Below, in pieces: positions 1-5,610 of a stretch of DNA of 5,610 nt (within the stretch, counting starts at the first letter, position 1; each line of letters begins with the position of its first letter). The stretch is taken from NCBI GenBank assembly GCA_938038165.1, contig CALHRB010000373.1:1-5610 (forward strand). The letters are read 5' to 3'. A program made the translations under genes and the position numbers. This DNA is from Candidatus Kapaibacterium sp. GTDB lineage: Bacteria; Bacteroidota; Ignavibacteria; Kapaibacteriales; UBA2268. The notes beneath the pieces are model-generated. The model saw only the letters and a list, made by a program, of their open reading frames with translations. It was not told the origin of the DNA and searched no databases.

Positions 1-1
1 T

Positions 2-391
2 TACATCGATGTTTGGAAAGCTTTCCTGGATTATCCCTTTACTGGTGTTGGGTTTGGAAATCTCAGTTATTATTCAAAATTCATTTTAGGACCCGATCTA
101 TCTCCTTCGGCTCATAATATAGTCTTAGGGGCTTTAGGGGAGCTAGGATTGTTTGGAGCATTTTTCTTTTTATCAATTTTTATCTACATAGGAAGAAAAA
201 TTATTGTATTATACAAGTCCGAAAAAGAGGATAATCTTGAAATATTGAGATGGGCTCTTTTTTCCTCTTATATTGGAGGAATGCTGCATAGTTTAGTTGA
301 ACCAACTTTGGAAGGGTTGCAATTTTCTATAGTATTCTGGGCAATAATAGCATTGAACTTTAAACTTCATTTATTCAAGGGCAAAAATTAA
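2..391 (+). CDS. O-antigen polymerase/ligase family membrane protein, C-terminal 129 residues only
   Basis: The reading frame is open from base 2 to a TAA at 389-391, so this is the 3' end of a gene that begins left of the window; any start inside it, such as the TTG at 149, would be an artefact. Numbering from the first full codon, residues 12-20 read PFTGVGFGN and residues 37-39 read AHN, followed by E47 and G49. This is the typical end of the large periplasmic loop in the Wzy_C/O-antigen ligase superfamily (family knowledge). Hydrophobic segments follow at about 42-63, 83-98 and 106-120, then a basic tail. Such proteins sit in the inner membrane and either polymerise lipid-linked repeat units (Wzy) or ligate finished glycan to an acceptor (WaaL, PglL). 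The neighbouring flippase and priming-enzyme genes favour the Wzy role, but the motifs seen are shared by both, so no symbol is given. The flippase gene begins 18 bases downstream, probably on the same transcript. Confidence 0.85.
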   Translation, partial: YIDVWKAFLDYPFTGVGFGNLSYYSKFILGPDLSPSAHNIVLGALGELGLFGAFFFLSIFIYIGRKIIVLYKSEKEDNLEILRWALFSSYIGGMLHSLVEPTLEGLQFSIVFWAIIALNFKLHLFKGKN

Positions 392-409
392 TTTTTATTA
401 CATCTAAAA

Positions 410-1903
410 TTGACTGACAGAAATTCACTTAAAACTATTGCGAAAAATGCTTCGTTTAATTTTTTCGGCTCATTAATACCGTTATTAATTGCTTTATCAA
501 CAATTCCCACAATAATTAGTAAGCTTGGAACTGATAAATTTGGCGTATTAAACTTATCTTGGATAGTAATCGGATATTTTGGATTTTTCGATCTGGGAAT
601 AGGTAGAGCTTTAACAAAAATTATTGCAGAAAAAATTGGATTAAGTCAATCCTCAGAAATTCCTGCTTATTTTTGGACATCTTTCTTATTAGTGTTTGTC
701 TTTAGTTCTATATTAGGTATTTGTCTATATTTTTTTTCTGAAAAAATAATTCTTAATTTTTTTAAAATTCCTGTTGAAATTCAAATCGAAACAGTCAGAT
801 CTTTTAATTTGCTAATCTTAGCTATTCCAATCGTTTCAACTAGTGCTGGTATTAGAGGATTGTTGGAGGCCTATCAAAGATTCGATATAATTAACGTTAT
901 AAGAACTTTTTTGGGTGCACTTTCATTTTTAATACCGGTTTTAGTGCTGATGTTTACTACGAATTTATATTGGATTATCTTTTTTCTTGTTTTAACTAGG
1001 CTGTTATTTTGGTTGATTTTTCTAATAAGTTCTTTTTATGTAAATCCAGAAATATTTTTCAAGTTAAGAATCAACAAAAATTTAATAAAACCAATATTCA
1101 GGTTAAGCAGTTGGATGACTTTGTCGAACATTACAGTTCCGGTCATAACTTATAGTGATAGAATATTAGTTGCTTCTTTAATTTCTGCTACAGCATTAAC
1201 ATATTATGCGACACCTTATGAAATAATTACTAAGATGCTGATAATCCCGAGTGCCCTCACAGCAGTTTTATTTCCAACATTCGCAGCTAACTATTTAAAT
1301 GATCCAAGTTCAGCAGTGACTTTATCTGACAAAGCGATGAAATACTTAGCAATAATTCTTTTCCCAATTATTAGTATAATTTTAGTATTCTCATACGACT
1401 TTCTGAAAATTTGGTTAGGAGAGGATTTTGCCTTAAACAGCTACCAGATTTTACAATTACTCTCAATAGGAATATTCTTCAATAGTTTAGCTTTTATACC
1501 TTTCTCTTTTATAGAGGGAATAGGTAGACCTGATGTAACAGCAAAGATTCAACTAATTGAGTTGCCAATTTATATATTGTTATTATGGTTTACTATTAGA
1601 ATGGGAGGAATTTATGGTGCATCAATAGCTTTCTTTGCTAGAATGTTTATTGATTTTTTAATATTAGTTTATTTTTCAAAAAAGGTTGCTGGATTAAAAT
1701 TTAGGTTTAATTTTAATAAACGAACAATTTATCTACTCTCATTTATCATATTTCTATCCTTAATTGTATATATACCATTCATTATACTGAAAATATTATT
1801 TTTGTCTTTATTTATGGTGTTTTTTTTAACTTATGCTTGGAAATATTTGCTCGATGTATCAGATAAATATTATATAAAATCTCTACTTAAATTTAATAGA
1901 TGA
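410..1903 (+). CDS. wzx: Wzx-type polysaccharide flippase (oligosaccharide-lipid translocase), 497 aa
   Basis: Integral inner-membrane transporter of the MOP/polysaccharide synthase superfamily, expected to flip undecaprenyl-diphosphate-linked repeat units to the periplasmic face. Length, near 500 residues, is normal for the family. About 12-14 hydrophobic segments can be traced, near residues 13-35, 45-65, 88-108, 132-148, 165-183, 187-208, 275-293, 312-328, 346-366, 383-397, 401-421, 439-459 and 460-477. Family-like stretches are the N-terminal helix with TIPTIISKLGTDKFGVLNL (31-49), FFDLGIGRALTK (59-70), YSDRILVASLIS (248-259), EGIGRPDVTAKIQLIELPIY (369-388) and GGIYGASIAFFAR (399-411). 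The start is TTG: the previous stop in this frame is at 389-391 and no ATG or GTG lies between it and the conserved N-terminus, so 410 is the only credible initiator. No Shine-Dalgarno precedes it. Its last four bases overlap the next gene. Hand-counted lines give only about 21% G+C, the lowest in the window, common for wzx. Substrate sugar composition cannot be predicted. Confidence 0.92.
   Translation: MTDRNSLKTIAKNASFNFFGSLIPLLIALSTIPTIISKLGTDKFGVLNLSWIVIGYFGFFDLGIGRALTKIIAEKIGLSQSSEIPAYFWTSFLLVFVFSSILGICLYFFSEKIILNFFKIPVEIQIETVRSFNLLILAIPIVSTSAGIRGLLEAYQRFDIINVIRTFLGALSFLIPVLVLMFTTNLYWIIFFLVLTRLLFWLIFLISSFYVNPEIFFKLRINKNLIKPIFRLSSWMTLSNITVPVITYSDRILVASLISATALTYYATPYEIITKMLIIPSALTAVLFPTFAANYLNDPSSAVTLSDKAMKYLAIILFPIISIILVFSYDFLKIWLGEDFALNSYQILQLLSIGIFFNSLAFIPFSFIEGIGRPDVTAKIQLIELPIYILLLWFTIRMGGIYGASIAFFARMFIDFLILVYFSKKVAGLKFRFNFNKRTIYLLSFIIFLSLIVYIPFIILKILFLSLFMVFFLTYAWKYLLDVSDKYYIKSLLKFNR
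1900..1903 (+). other. ATGA stop/start overlap coupling flippase and GT2
   Basis: The ATG of the GT2 gene (1900-1902) and the TGA of the flippase gene (1901-1903) share bases. No Shine-Dalgarno lies in the preceding 20 bases, so re-initiation by ribosomes finishing the flippase is the likely way the GT2 is translated. The overlap is seen directly; the coupling is inference. Confidence 0.8.
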
Positions 1904-2862
1904 ATTACGAAAAAATAATTATGGAATTTTCACAACCCTCAGCTGAACAGAGAAGGATATCTACCATTATAGTTAATTGGAACGGATTTGAAGACACATA
2001 TGAATGTTTGACTTCTATAAATAAACTTAAGAATACTTATTTATTGAATATTTTTGTAGTTGATAATGGATCTTCTGGGGAAGATTATTTATCCTTAAAA
2101 AAGAATTTTCCTGAAATTTTTTTTATTCGTTCAGATAGTAATCTTGGCTTTTCCGGTGGAAATAATCTTGGAATAAAGCTTGCCTTACAAAATAAAGCTG
2201 ATTATTTACTTTTATTAAATAATGACACAGTTGTTGAGCCAAATTTTATTTCACAATTACTGAGAGTCTTTGAACTTGATGAAAATGCAGGTATAGCTTC
2301 TCCAAAAATTAATTATTACGATTCTCCTGACATTGTCTGGTCTGCCGGTGGCAGGATTAGCAAAATAAGAGGCTCAGGATTTGCATTAGGCAATATCAAA
2401 AGTGATTCTATCAGCGAAGAAATAAAAGAAGTGTCATTTGTTTCTGGCTGCTGTATGCTAATAAAAAAAGAGGTGTTTGATAAAGTAGGTTTCCTGGATG
2501 ATGATTTTTTCCTCTACCTCGAAGATACAGATTTCTGCATACGTGTCAGGGATTCGGGGTTCAAAATTTTTGTGGCAAATAAGTCTGTTATTTATCATAA
2601 AGTAAGCAGGTCAACAATCAAATTAGAAAAACCTGTGTCGCTCTATTACACTACAAGAAACCGACTACTTTTAGTTAGGAAACACTTTAAAGCGTATTTG
2701 CCTGTTACATTTATTTATATAGCCCTAACTATGTCTTTAAAATCACTTTACTGGATATTCGTTGGGAAGGGAAATAATGGTAAAGCGGTTTTTCACGCCA
2801 TAAAAGATTTTCTCAGAAATAAAAAAGGTAAGATTGATGAAAAAACTTATGGGAAACTCTGA
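1900..2862 (+). CDS. Glycosyltransferase family 2 (rhamnosyltransferase-like, GT-A fold), 320 aa
   Basis: Predicted to add one sugar from a nucleotide-sugar donor to the growing lipid-linked repeat unit at the cytoplasmic face. The GT-A domain is clear: TIIVNWNG (22-29), VVDNGS (53-58), NLGFSGGNN (81-89), the metal/nucleotide-binding LLLNNDT (104-110, in the DXD position), SGCCMLIKK (182-190) and the catalytic-base-type ED pair E208-D209 in LEDTDF, with H233 further on. This set matches the COG1216/WbbL-like group, which contains many rhamnosyltransferases; donor specificity is not proven by it. A hydrophobic stretch at about 266-289 probably anchors the C-terminus in or on the membrane, as in many relatives. 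The start at 1900 is chosen because its ATG overlaps the flippase stop as ATGA, a common coupling arrangement; an in-frame ATG at 1921 (residue 8) is possible and would still keep every motif. The next gene starts immediately after the TGA. The CC pair at 184-185, where relatives usually have GA or AC, is a minor oddity. Confidence 0.92.
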   Translation: MNYEKIIMEFSQPSAEQRRISTIIVNWNGFEDTYECLTSINKLKNTYLLNIFVVDNGSSGEDYLSLKKNFPEIFFIRSDSNLGFSGGNNLGIKLALQNKADYLLLLNNDTVVEPNFISQLLRVFELDENAGIASPKINYYDSPDIVWSAGGRISKIRGSGFALGNIKSDSISEEIKEVSFVSGCCMLIKKEVFDKVGFLDDDFFLYLEDTDFCIRVRDSGFKIFVANKSVIYHKVSRSTIKLEKPVSLYYTTRNRLLLVRKHFKAYLPVTFIYIALTMSLKSLYWIFVGKGNNGKAVFHAIKDFLRNKKGKIDEKTYGKL

Positions 2863-3975
2863 ATGAAAATTGGAATTGATGCAAGATTACTTAGTACTAA
2901 AATCAGAGGTACTGCCCGTTATTTGAAAAATATTCTTGATTATTTGCCAGAATTTGACCATCACAATAAATATTTTGTTTTTCAGTATGAAGATATTCAA
3001 TGCAACAATGAATTTTACCAATACATTCTGATTAAAAGAAGTCGACTACCCCGTCAAATTTACGAGCATTTTTGGTTGAATTTTATCTTACCCAAAATTA
3101 TTAAGGAATTTAATATAGATATTTTCTTTACTCCTTATGTTTTCGTTCCATTCAAAAAAGATGGTTGGAAAAATGTAATAGTCATACACGATGCTTTAAC
3201 AAAAGTATGTGGTCAATATTACAGTTATCATTACAGAAAATACATGGATTTGTTAGTTCCACAATCTATCAAAAGAAGTGATGCAATTATTACCGTTTCT
3301 GAATCAGCGATGAGAGATATAATTAAACATTTTAATGCTCCCTACGATAAAATAAGTTTTTTACACTTATGGACCGATAAGAAATATAAACAGATAACTC
3401 TTTCTTTACAGGAAAAACAATTCTTATTAAAAAAATATAATATACCAGAAGAGTTTGTTCTTTTCGTAAGTGTACTTGAAGAAAGAAAAAATGTTTCGGG
3501 TATTATAAAAATATCTGACATCCTTTTTGGGAAAGGGTTCAACATTAACTTTGTTTTAGTTGGTAGGAAAGGTTTTGGATTCAATAAAATCAAGAATGAA
3601 TTATTAAGACGAAAAGATAGAATACATATTCTAAGTGATATAGAAGATGATGATTTGGTCAAGATTTATAATATTGCTAAAGTTTTTATTTTCCCTTCTT
3701 TTTATGAAGGTTTTGGATTACCACCATTAGAAGCGATGAAATGTGGTGTGCCAGTAATCGCTTCAAACAATTCTTCGATGCCAGAGGTAGTTGGTGATGG
3801 AGGTTTAATGGGAGAAGCCACAGATTTTGAGTTTTTTGCTGAGAATATTATAAAGATTTTTACTGACGATACTTTTTATAAAATGATGAGGGAAATGTCC
3901 TTAAAGCAATCGGAAAAATTTAGTGCTGAAAATCATTTGATTAAATTGATTGAAATTTTTGATAACCTGAAATGA
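2863..3975 (+). CDS. Glycosyltransferase family 4 (MtfB-like, mannosyltransferase-type), 370 aa
   Basis: Retaining GT-B glycosyltransferase predicted to extend the lipid-linked repeat unit in the cytoplasm. The N-terminal acceptor domain opens with MKIGIDARLL (1-10) and RGTARY (15-20), and carries the VIHDAL motif (107-112) and the ITVSESAMRDI segment (143-153). The C-terminal donor domain holds FVSVLEERKN (201-210, with R208-K209 as the usual phosphate-contacting pair), VLVGRKGFG (231-239), and FPSFYEGFGLPPLEAM (277-292). The last contains the EX7E pair E282 and E290 typical of GT4, followed by GVPVIASN and PEVVGDGG. The layout resembles the MtfB/WbaZ-like mannosyltransferase group, but the sugar is not certain. 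Length is normal. The ATG directly abuts the preceding TGA, with no gap and no clear Shine-Dalgarno, so the gene is probably coupled to the GT2. In the R-K-N motif, E207 replaces the proline common in relatives (PRKN), and S203 replaces the usual glycine; both are conservative enough not to suggest inactivity. Confidence 0.92.
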   Translation: MKIGIDARLLSTKIRGTARYLKNILDYLPEFDHHNKYFVFQYEDIQCNNEFYQYILIKRSRLPRQIYEHFWLNFILPKIIKEFNIDIFFTPYVFVPFKKDGWKNVIVIHDALTKVCGQYYSYHYRKYMDLLVPQSIKRSDAIITVSESAMRDIIKHFNAPYDKISFLHLWTDKKYKQITLSLQEKQFLLKKYNIPEEFVLFVSVLEERKNVSGIIKISDILFGKGFNINFVLVGRKGFGFNKIKNELLRRKDRIHILSDIEDDDLVKIYNIAKVFIFPSFYEGFGLPPLEAMKCGVPVIASNNSSMPEVVGDGGLMGEATDFEFFAENIIKIFTDDTFYKMMREMSLKQSEKFSAENHLIKLIEIFDNLK

Positions 3976-4023
3976 TATTTATATAGGATAAATTTGTTAT
4001 AATTATTATAAAATTTTTTGATA
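3976..4023 (+). promoter_or_regulatory. 48-base AT-rich gap with weak promoter-like boxes
   Basis: This is the only intergenic stretch longer than 18 bases in the window, so it is where a second promoter would be expected. TAAATTTG at 3989-3996 fits the Bacteroidota -7 consensus TAnnTTTG, but no TTTG box lies at the usual distance upstream; the nearest, 3958-3961, is 27 bases away. TATAAT at 3998-4003 fits a sigma-70 -10 box, but no good -35 sequence is placed for it. In DNA this AT-rich such matches arise easily by chance, so this is a candidate only. Confidence 0.2.
3997..4011. repeat. Perfect 7-base inverted repeat, all A/T
   Basis: TTATAAT (3997-4003), one T, then ATTATAA (4005-4011) form a perfect inverted repeat, followed by AA and a run of six T (4014-4019). 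An all-A/T stem with a single-base loop cannot fold as such, and would be too weak for a convincing intrinsic terminator. It could be an operator-like dyad or simply low-complexity sequence. The repeat itself is seen directly; any role is speculative. Confidence 0.4.
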
Positions 4024-5145
4024 ATGAAAATTCTACAGACTAATAAAGCTTATTATCCCAAAGTTGGAGGAATCGAAACTACAATTACGACTCTTTCGGA
4101 AGGCTTAGTGAAAGATTTTAATTTAATTGTTGATGTTCTAACCTGTCATCATAATTTCAATTTAACAACCAGAAATGAAAATATTAATGGCGTGAATATT
4201 AAGTACCTACCGACTTATGGTTTTTTACATTCACTACCGCTTAGTCCTGAATATTTTTTCTCTTTGGGAAAATATTCAGGAGATATTTTACATATTCACG
4301 AGCCGTTTCCTTTGAGTGATTTATCAGTTTTATTTAATAAAAAAATTAAAAAGAATTTTAGTAAAATTGTCGTTTCTTGGCACAGTGATATTATTCGCCA
4401 AAAGTGGAGTTTGGTTTTTTACGGCAGGTATATTTTTAGATTTTTGGAAATAGTTGACAAAATTATTGTCAGTAATCCTGCACTCATTAAAAATTCTGAT
4501 TTCTTAAAGACTTTCAGCAAGAAATGTGAAGTAATTCCAATAGGAATCAATTTGGACTGGGCAAATTCTTCAGATAAAAATATTATCAAGAAAGATGTGC
4601 CAATTATTTTGAGTGTTGGAAGATTAGTTTACTACAAAGGATTTGAATATTTGATTGAAGCCATGAAAAATATAAATGGCGCAAAGCTTATTATTGTTGG
4701 TTCAGGTCCTCTCAAGAACAAATTGAGAAAGCAAATTATTAGTAATAATTTAACAAATAAAGTAGAGATTATTCCAGAGGTTGATAGAGAAACCCTAAAT
4801 TCTCTCTTTAAAGCTTGTGATTTGTTTGTTCTTCCATCGATTAGAAAAAGTGAAACATTTGGAATTGTTCAAATAGAAGCTATGGCTTGTGGAAAACCTG
4901 TCGTTTGTACTGAAATTGGAACCGGTACAACTTTTATCAATCAGCACGGAGTCACTGGTTTAGTTGTACCACCAGAAGACTCCAAAGCCCTATCAAATGC
5001 AATTAATACAATATTAAATGATGAATCTCTGAGAAAATTTTTAAGTGAAAATGCAAAACATAGAGCATTAACGGAATTTAATGATCAGAAAATGGTTGCA
5101 AGAGTTTATGATTTATATAAAAGTTTATTTGAAAAAGAACCTTAA
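4024..5145 (+). CDS. Glycosyltransferase family 4 (WfcD-like), 373 aa
   Basis: Second retaining GT-B glycosyltransferase, expected to add another sugar to the lipid-linked repeat unit in the cytoplasm. Numbered from the ATG at 4024, the acceptor domain shows MKILQTNKAYYPKVGGIE (1-18, with the GGIE loop), DILHIHEPFPL (87-97) and SWHSDIIRQKW (118-128). The donor domain shows IPIGINLDW (171-179), LSVGRLVYYKGFEYLIEAM (196-214, with R200 and K205), IVGSGPL (224-230), SETFGIVQIEAM (276-287, EX7E pair E277 and E285), and TGLVVPPED (311-319). The pattern fits the WfcD-like branch of GT4 from memory of that family; donor sugar unknown. Length is normal and all key residues are present. A TTG two codons earlier (4018) is in frame, but ATG at 4024 gives the standard family N-terminus and is preferred. 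No Shine-Dalgarno precedes either. It may share the upstream transcript or be served by weak promoter-like boxes in the gap before it. The next gene begins six bases after its stop. Confidence 0.92.
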   Translation: MKILQTNKAYYPKVGGIETTITTLSEGLVKDFNLIVDVLTCHHNFNLTTRNENINGVNIKYLPTYGFLHSLPLSPEYFFSLGKYSGDILHIHEPFPLSDLSVLFNKKIKKNFSKIVVSWHSDIIRQKWSLVFYGRYIFRFLEIVDKIIVSNPALIKNSDFLKTFSKKCEVIPIGINLDWANSSDKNIIKKDVPIILSVGRLVYYKGFEYLIEAMKNINGAKLIIVGSGPLKNKLRKQIISNNLTNKVEIIPEVDRETLNSLFKACDLFVLPSIRKSETFGIVQIEAMACGKPVVCTEIGTGTTFINQHGVTGLVVPPEDSKALSNAINTILNDESLRKFLSENAKHRALTEFNDQKMVARVYDLYKSLFEKEP

Positions 5146-5151
5146 AATTTT

Positions 5152-5610
5152 ATGTCGAAAAAATTAGAAAAATTCCTCCTCCTCATTACCGATTTCTTAA
5201 TGATCAATCTTTCATTCATCATTTACTTTGCTTTGCGTGTTGAATCTGGTTTGTTTGATTTGGTTATTATGCCCGAGTTCTTTCTTCCGATGATTGCTCT
5301 TTATGTTTATTGGCTTTTGATTTTTACATTCGTCGGAATGTATCGATCCTGGTTCGCTGCCTCAAGATTTGATGAGATTTCTACCTTATTCAAAGCAACT
5401 TTCGTAGGAATTTTTATTCTCTTCTTTATACTCTTTCTTGACGATTACATCAATAATGTTTCTTCATCTACCAGAATATTGATATTCATTTATTGGGCTT
5501 TGCTGGTTGCTTTTGTTGGAACCGGAAGAATTGTAATCAGAAGCATTCAGCGAAATTTACTTATAAAAGGTTTTGGCAGAAGAAACGCAGTTATCATCGG
5601 ATTTAACGAC
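5152..5610 (+). CDS. Polyprenyl glycosylphosphotransferase (priming enzyme), N-terminal 153 residues only
   Basis: An open frame starts at ATG 5152 and runs off the right edge. The product begins MSKKLEKFLLLITDFLMI and has four hydrophobic segments at about 8-29, 43-63, 83-97 and 108-123. Family-like features are GMYRSWFAASRFDEI (62-76), the TGRIVIRSIQR stretch (124-134), and the GRRNAVIIGFND start of a Rossmann-like (CoA_binding_3-type) domain at 142-153. This is the N-terminal half of the WbaP/WcaJ-type initiating transferases, which move a sugar-1-phosphate from a nucleotide sugar to undecaprenyl phosphate in the inner membrane and so begin each repeat unit. The catalytic bacterial sugar transferase domain would lie beyond the window and is not seen. 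A nucleoside-diphosphate sugar epimerase/dehydratase of the CapD/WbpM type shares a similar N-terminal membrane region and is the main alternative. It starts six bases after the previous stop, without a Shine-Dalgarno. Hand-counted G+C is about 34%, higher than in the flippase. Confidence 0.82.
   Translation, partial: MSKKLEKFLLLITDFLMINLSFIIYFALRVESGLFDLVIMPEFFLPMIALYVYWLLIFTFVGMYRSWFAASRFDEISTLFKATFVGIFILFFILFLDDYINNVSSSTRILIFIYWALLVAFVGTGRIVIRSIQRNLLIKGFGRRNAVIIGFND

Noticed and set aside
149..391. A small 80-residue membrane protein starting at TTG 149
   Set aside because: The frame is open upstream to base 2 and encodes the PFTGVGFGN and AHN features of a polymerase/ligase, so this is the tail of a larger gene.
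3342..3662. A 106-codon open frame on the minus strand inside the first GT4 gene
   Set aside because: It lies wholly opposite a gene with intact GT4 motifs. Its translation is a Ser/Leu/Phe-rich string with no recognisable domain, as expected for an antisense shadow.
3997..4019. Intrinsic terminator between the two GT4 genes
   Set aside because: The stem would be entirely A/T with a one-base loop, and the next gene on the same strand continues the same pathway, so strong termination is unlikely.
4018..4023. TTG at 4018 as the start of the second GT4
   Set aside because: The ATG at 4024 gives the usual MKIL N-terminus of the family, and two extra residues from a TTG inside a T run are not needed.
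5143..5152. Palindrome TAAAATTTTA between the second GT4 and the priming enzyme
   Set aside because: It is a short A/T-only palindrome made of a stop codon, a six-base gap and the first base of ATG; such sequences are frequent by chance at this composition.
1..5610. Mobile element, toxin-antitoxin, CRISPR, tRNA or phage-related content
   Set aside because: Nearly all bases are accounted for by contiguous glycan-biosynthesis genes. No direct repeats, transposase motifs or tRNA-like cloverleaf were seen in the short gaps.

Overview
This window is an ordinary-looking but well-defined slice of a surface-polysaccharide (O-antigen, capsule or exopolysaccharide) biosynthesis locus of the Wzx/Wzy type. 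All genes lie on the + strand and are packed almost without gaps. Both ends cut through a gene: the 3' part of a Wzy/O-antigen-ligase-type membrane protein at the left edge, and the 5' part of a polyprenyl glycosylphosphotransferase (priming enzyme) at the right edge. No RNA gene, mobile element, CRISPR array or long repeat was seen.

Layout: end of a polymerase/ligase (to 391); Wzx-type flippase (410-1903); GT-A family 2 glycosyltransferase (1900-2862); first GT-B family 4 glycosyltransferase (2863-3975); a 48-base AT-rich gap, the only intergenic space longer than 18 bases; second GT-B family 4 glycosyltransferase (best start 4024, end 5145); priming sugar-phosphate transferase (5152 to beyond 5610). 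The first four genes are linked by an 18-base gap, a 4-base ATGA overlap and a direct TGA/ATG abutment, which suggests one transcript with translational coupling.

How the genes would work together (family knowledge plus inference): the priming enzyme places a sugar-1-phosphate on undecaprenyl phosphate at the cytoplasmic face. The three soluble or membrane-associated glycosyltransferases extend it one sugar at a time. Wzx flips the lipid-linked repeat unit across the inner membrane, and the Wzy-type protein polymerises it (or, if it is really a ligase, transfers it to an acceptor). One primer plus three transferases would make at least a tetrasaccharide repeat if no further transferases lie outside the window. 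The actual sugars cannot be read from the sequence.

Organism: the DNA is very AT-rich (hand-counted lines give roughly one fifth G+C in the flippase and about one third in the priming-enzyme gene). None of the five visible start codons has a recognisable Shine-Dalgarno sequence, and one gene probably starts with TTG. This fits a low-GC member of the Bacteroidota/Ignavibacteriota (FCB) group, a compositional inference and not a taxonomic assignment. I did not find a previously undescribed system here; the findings are modest and scored accordingly.
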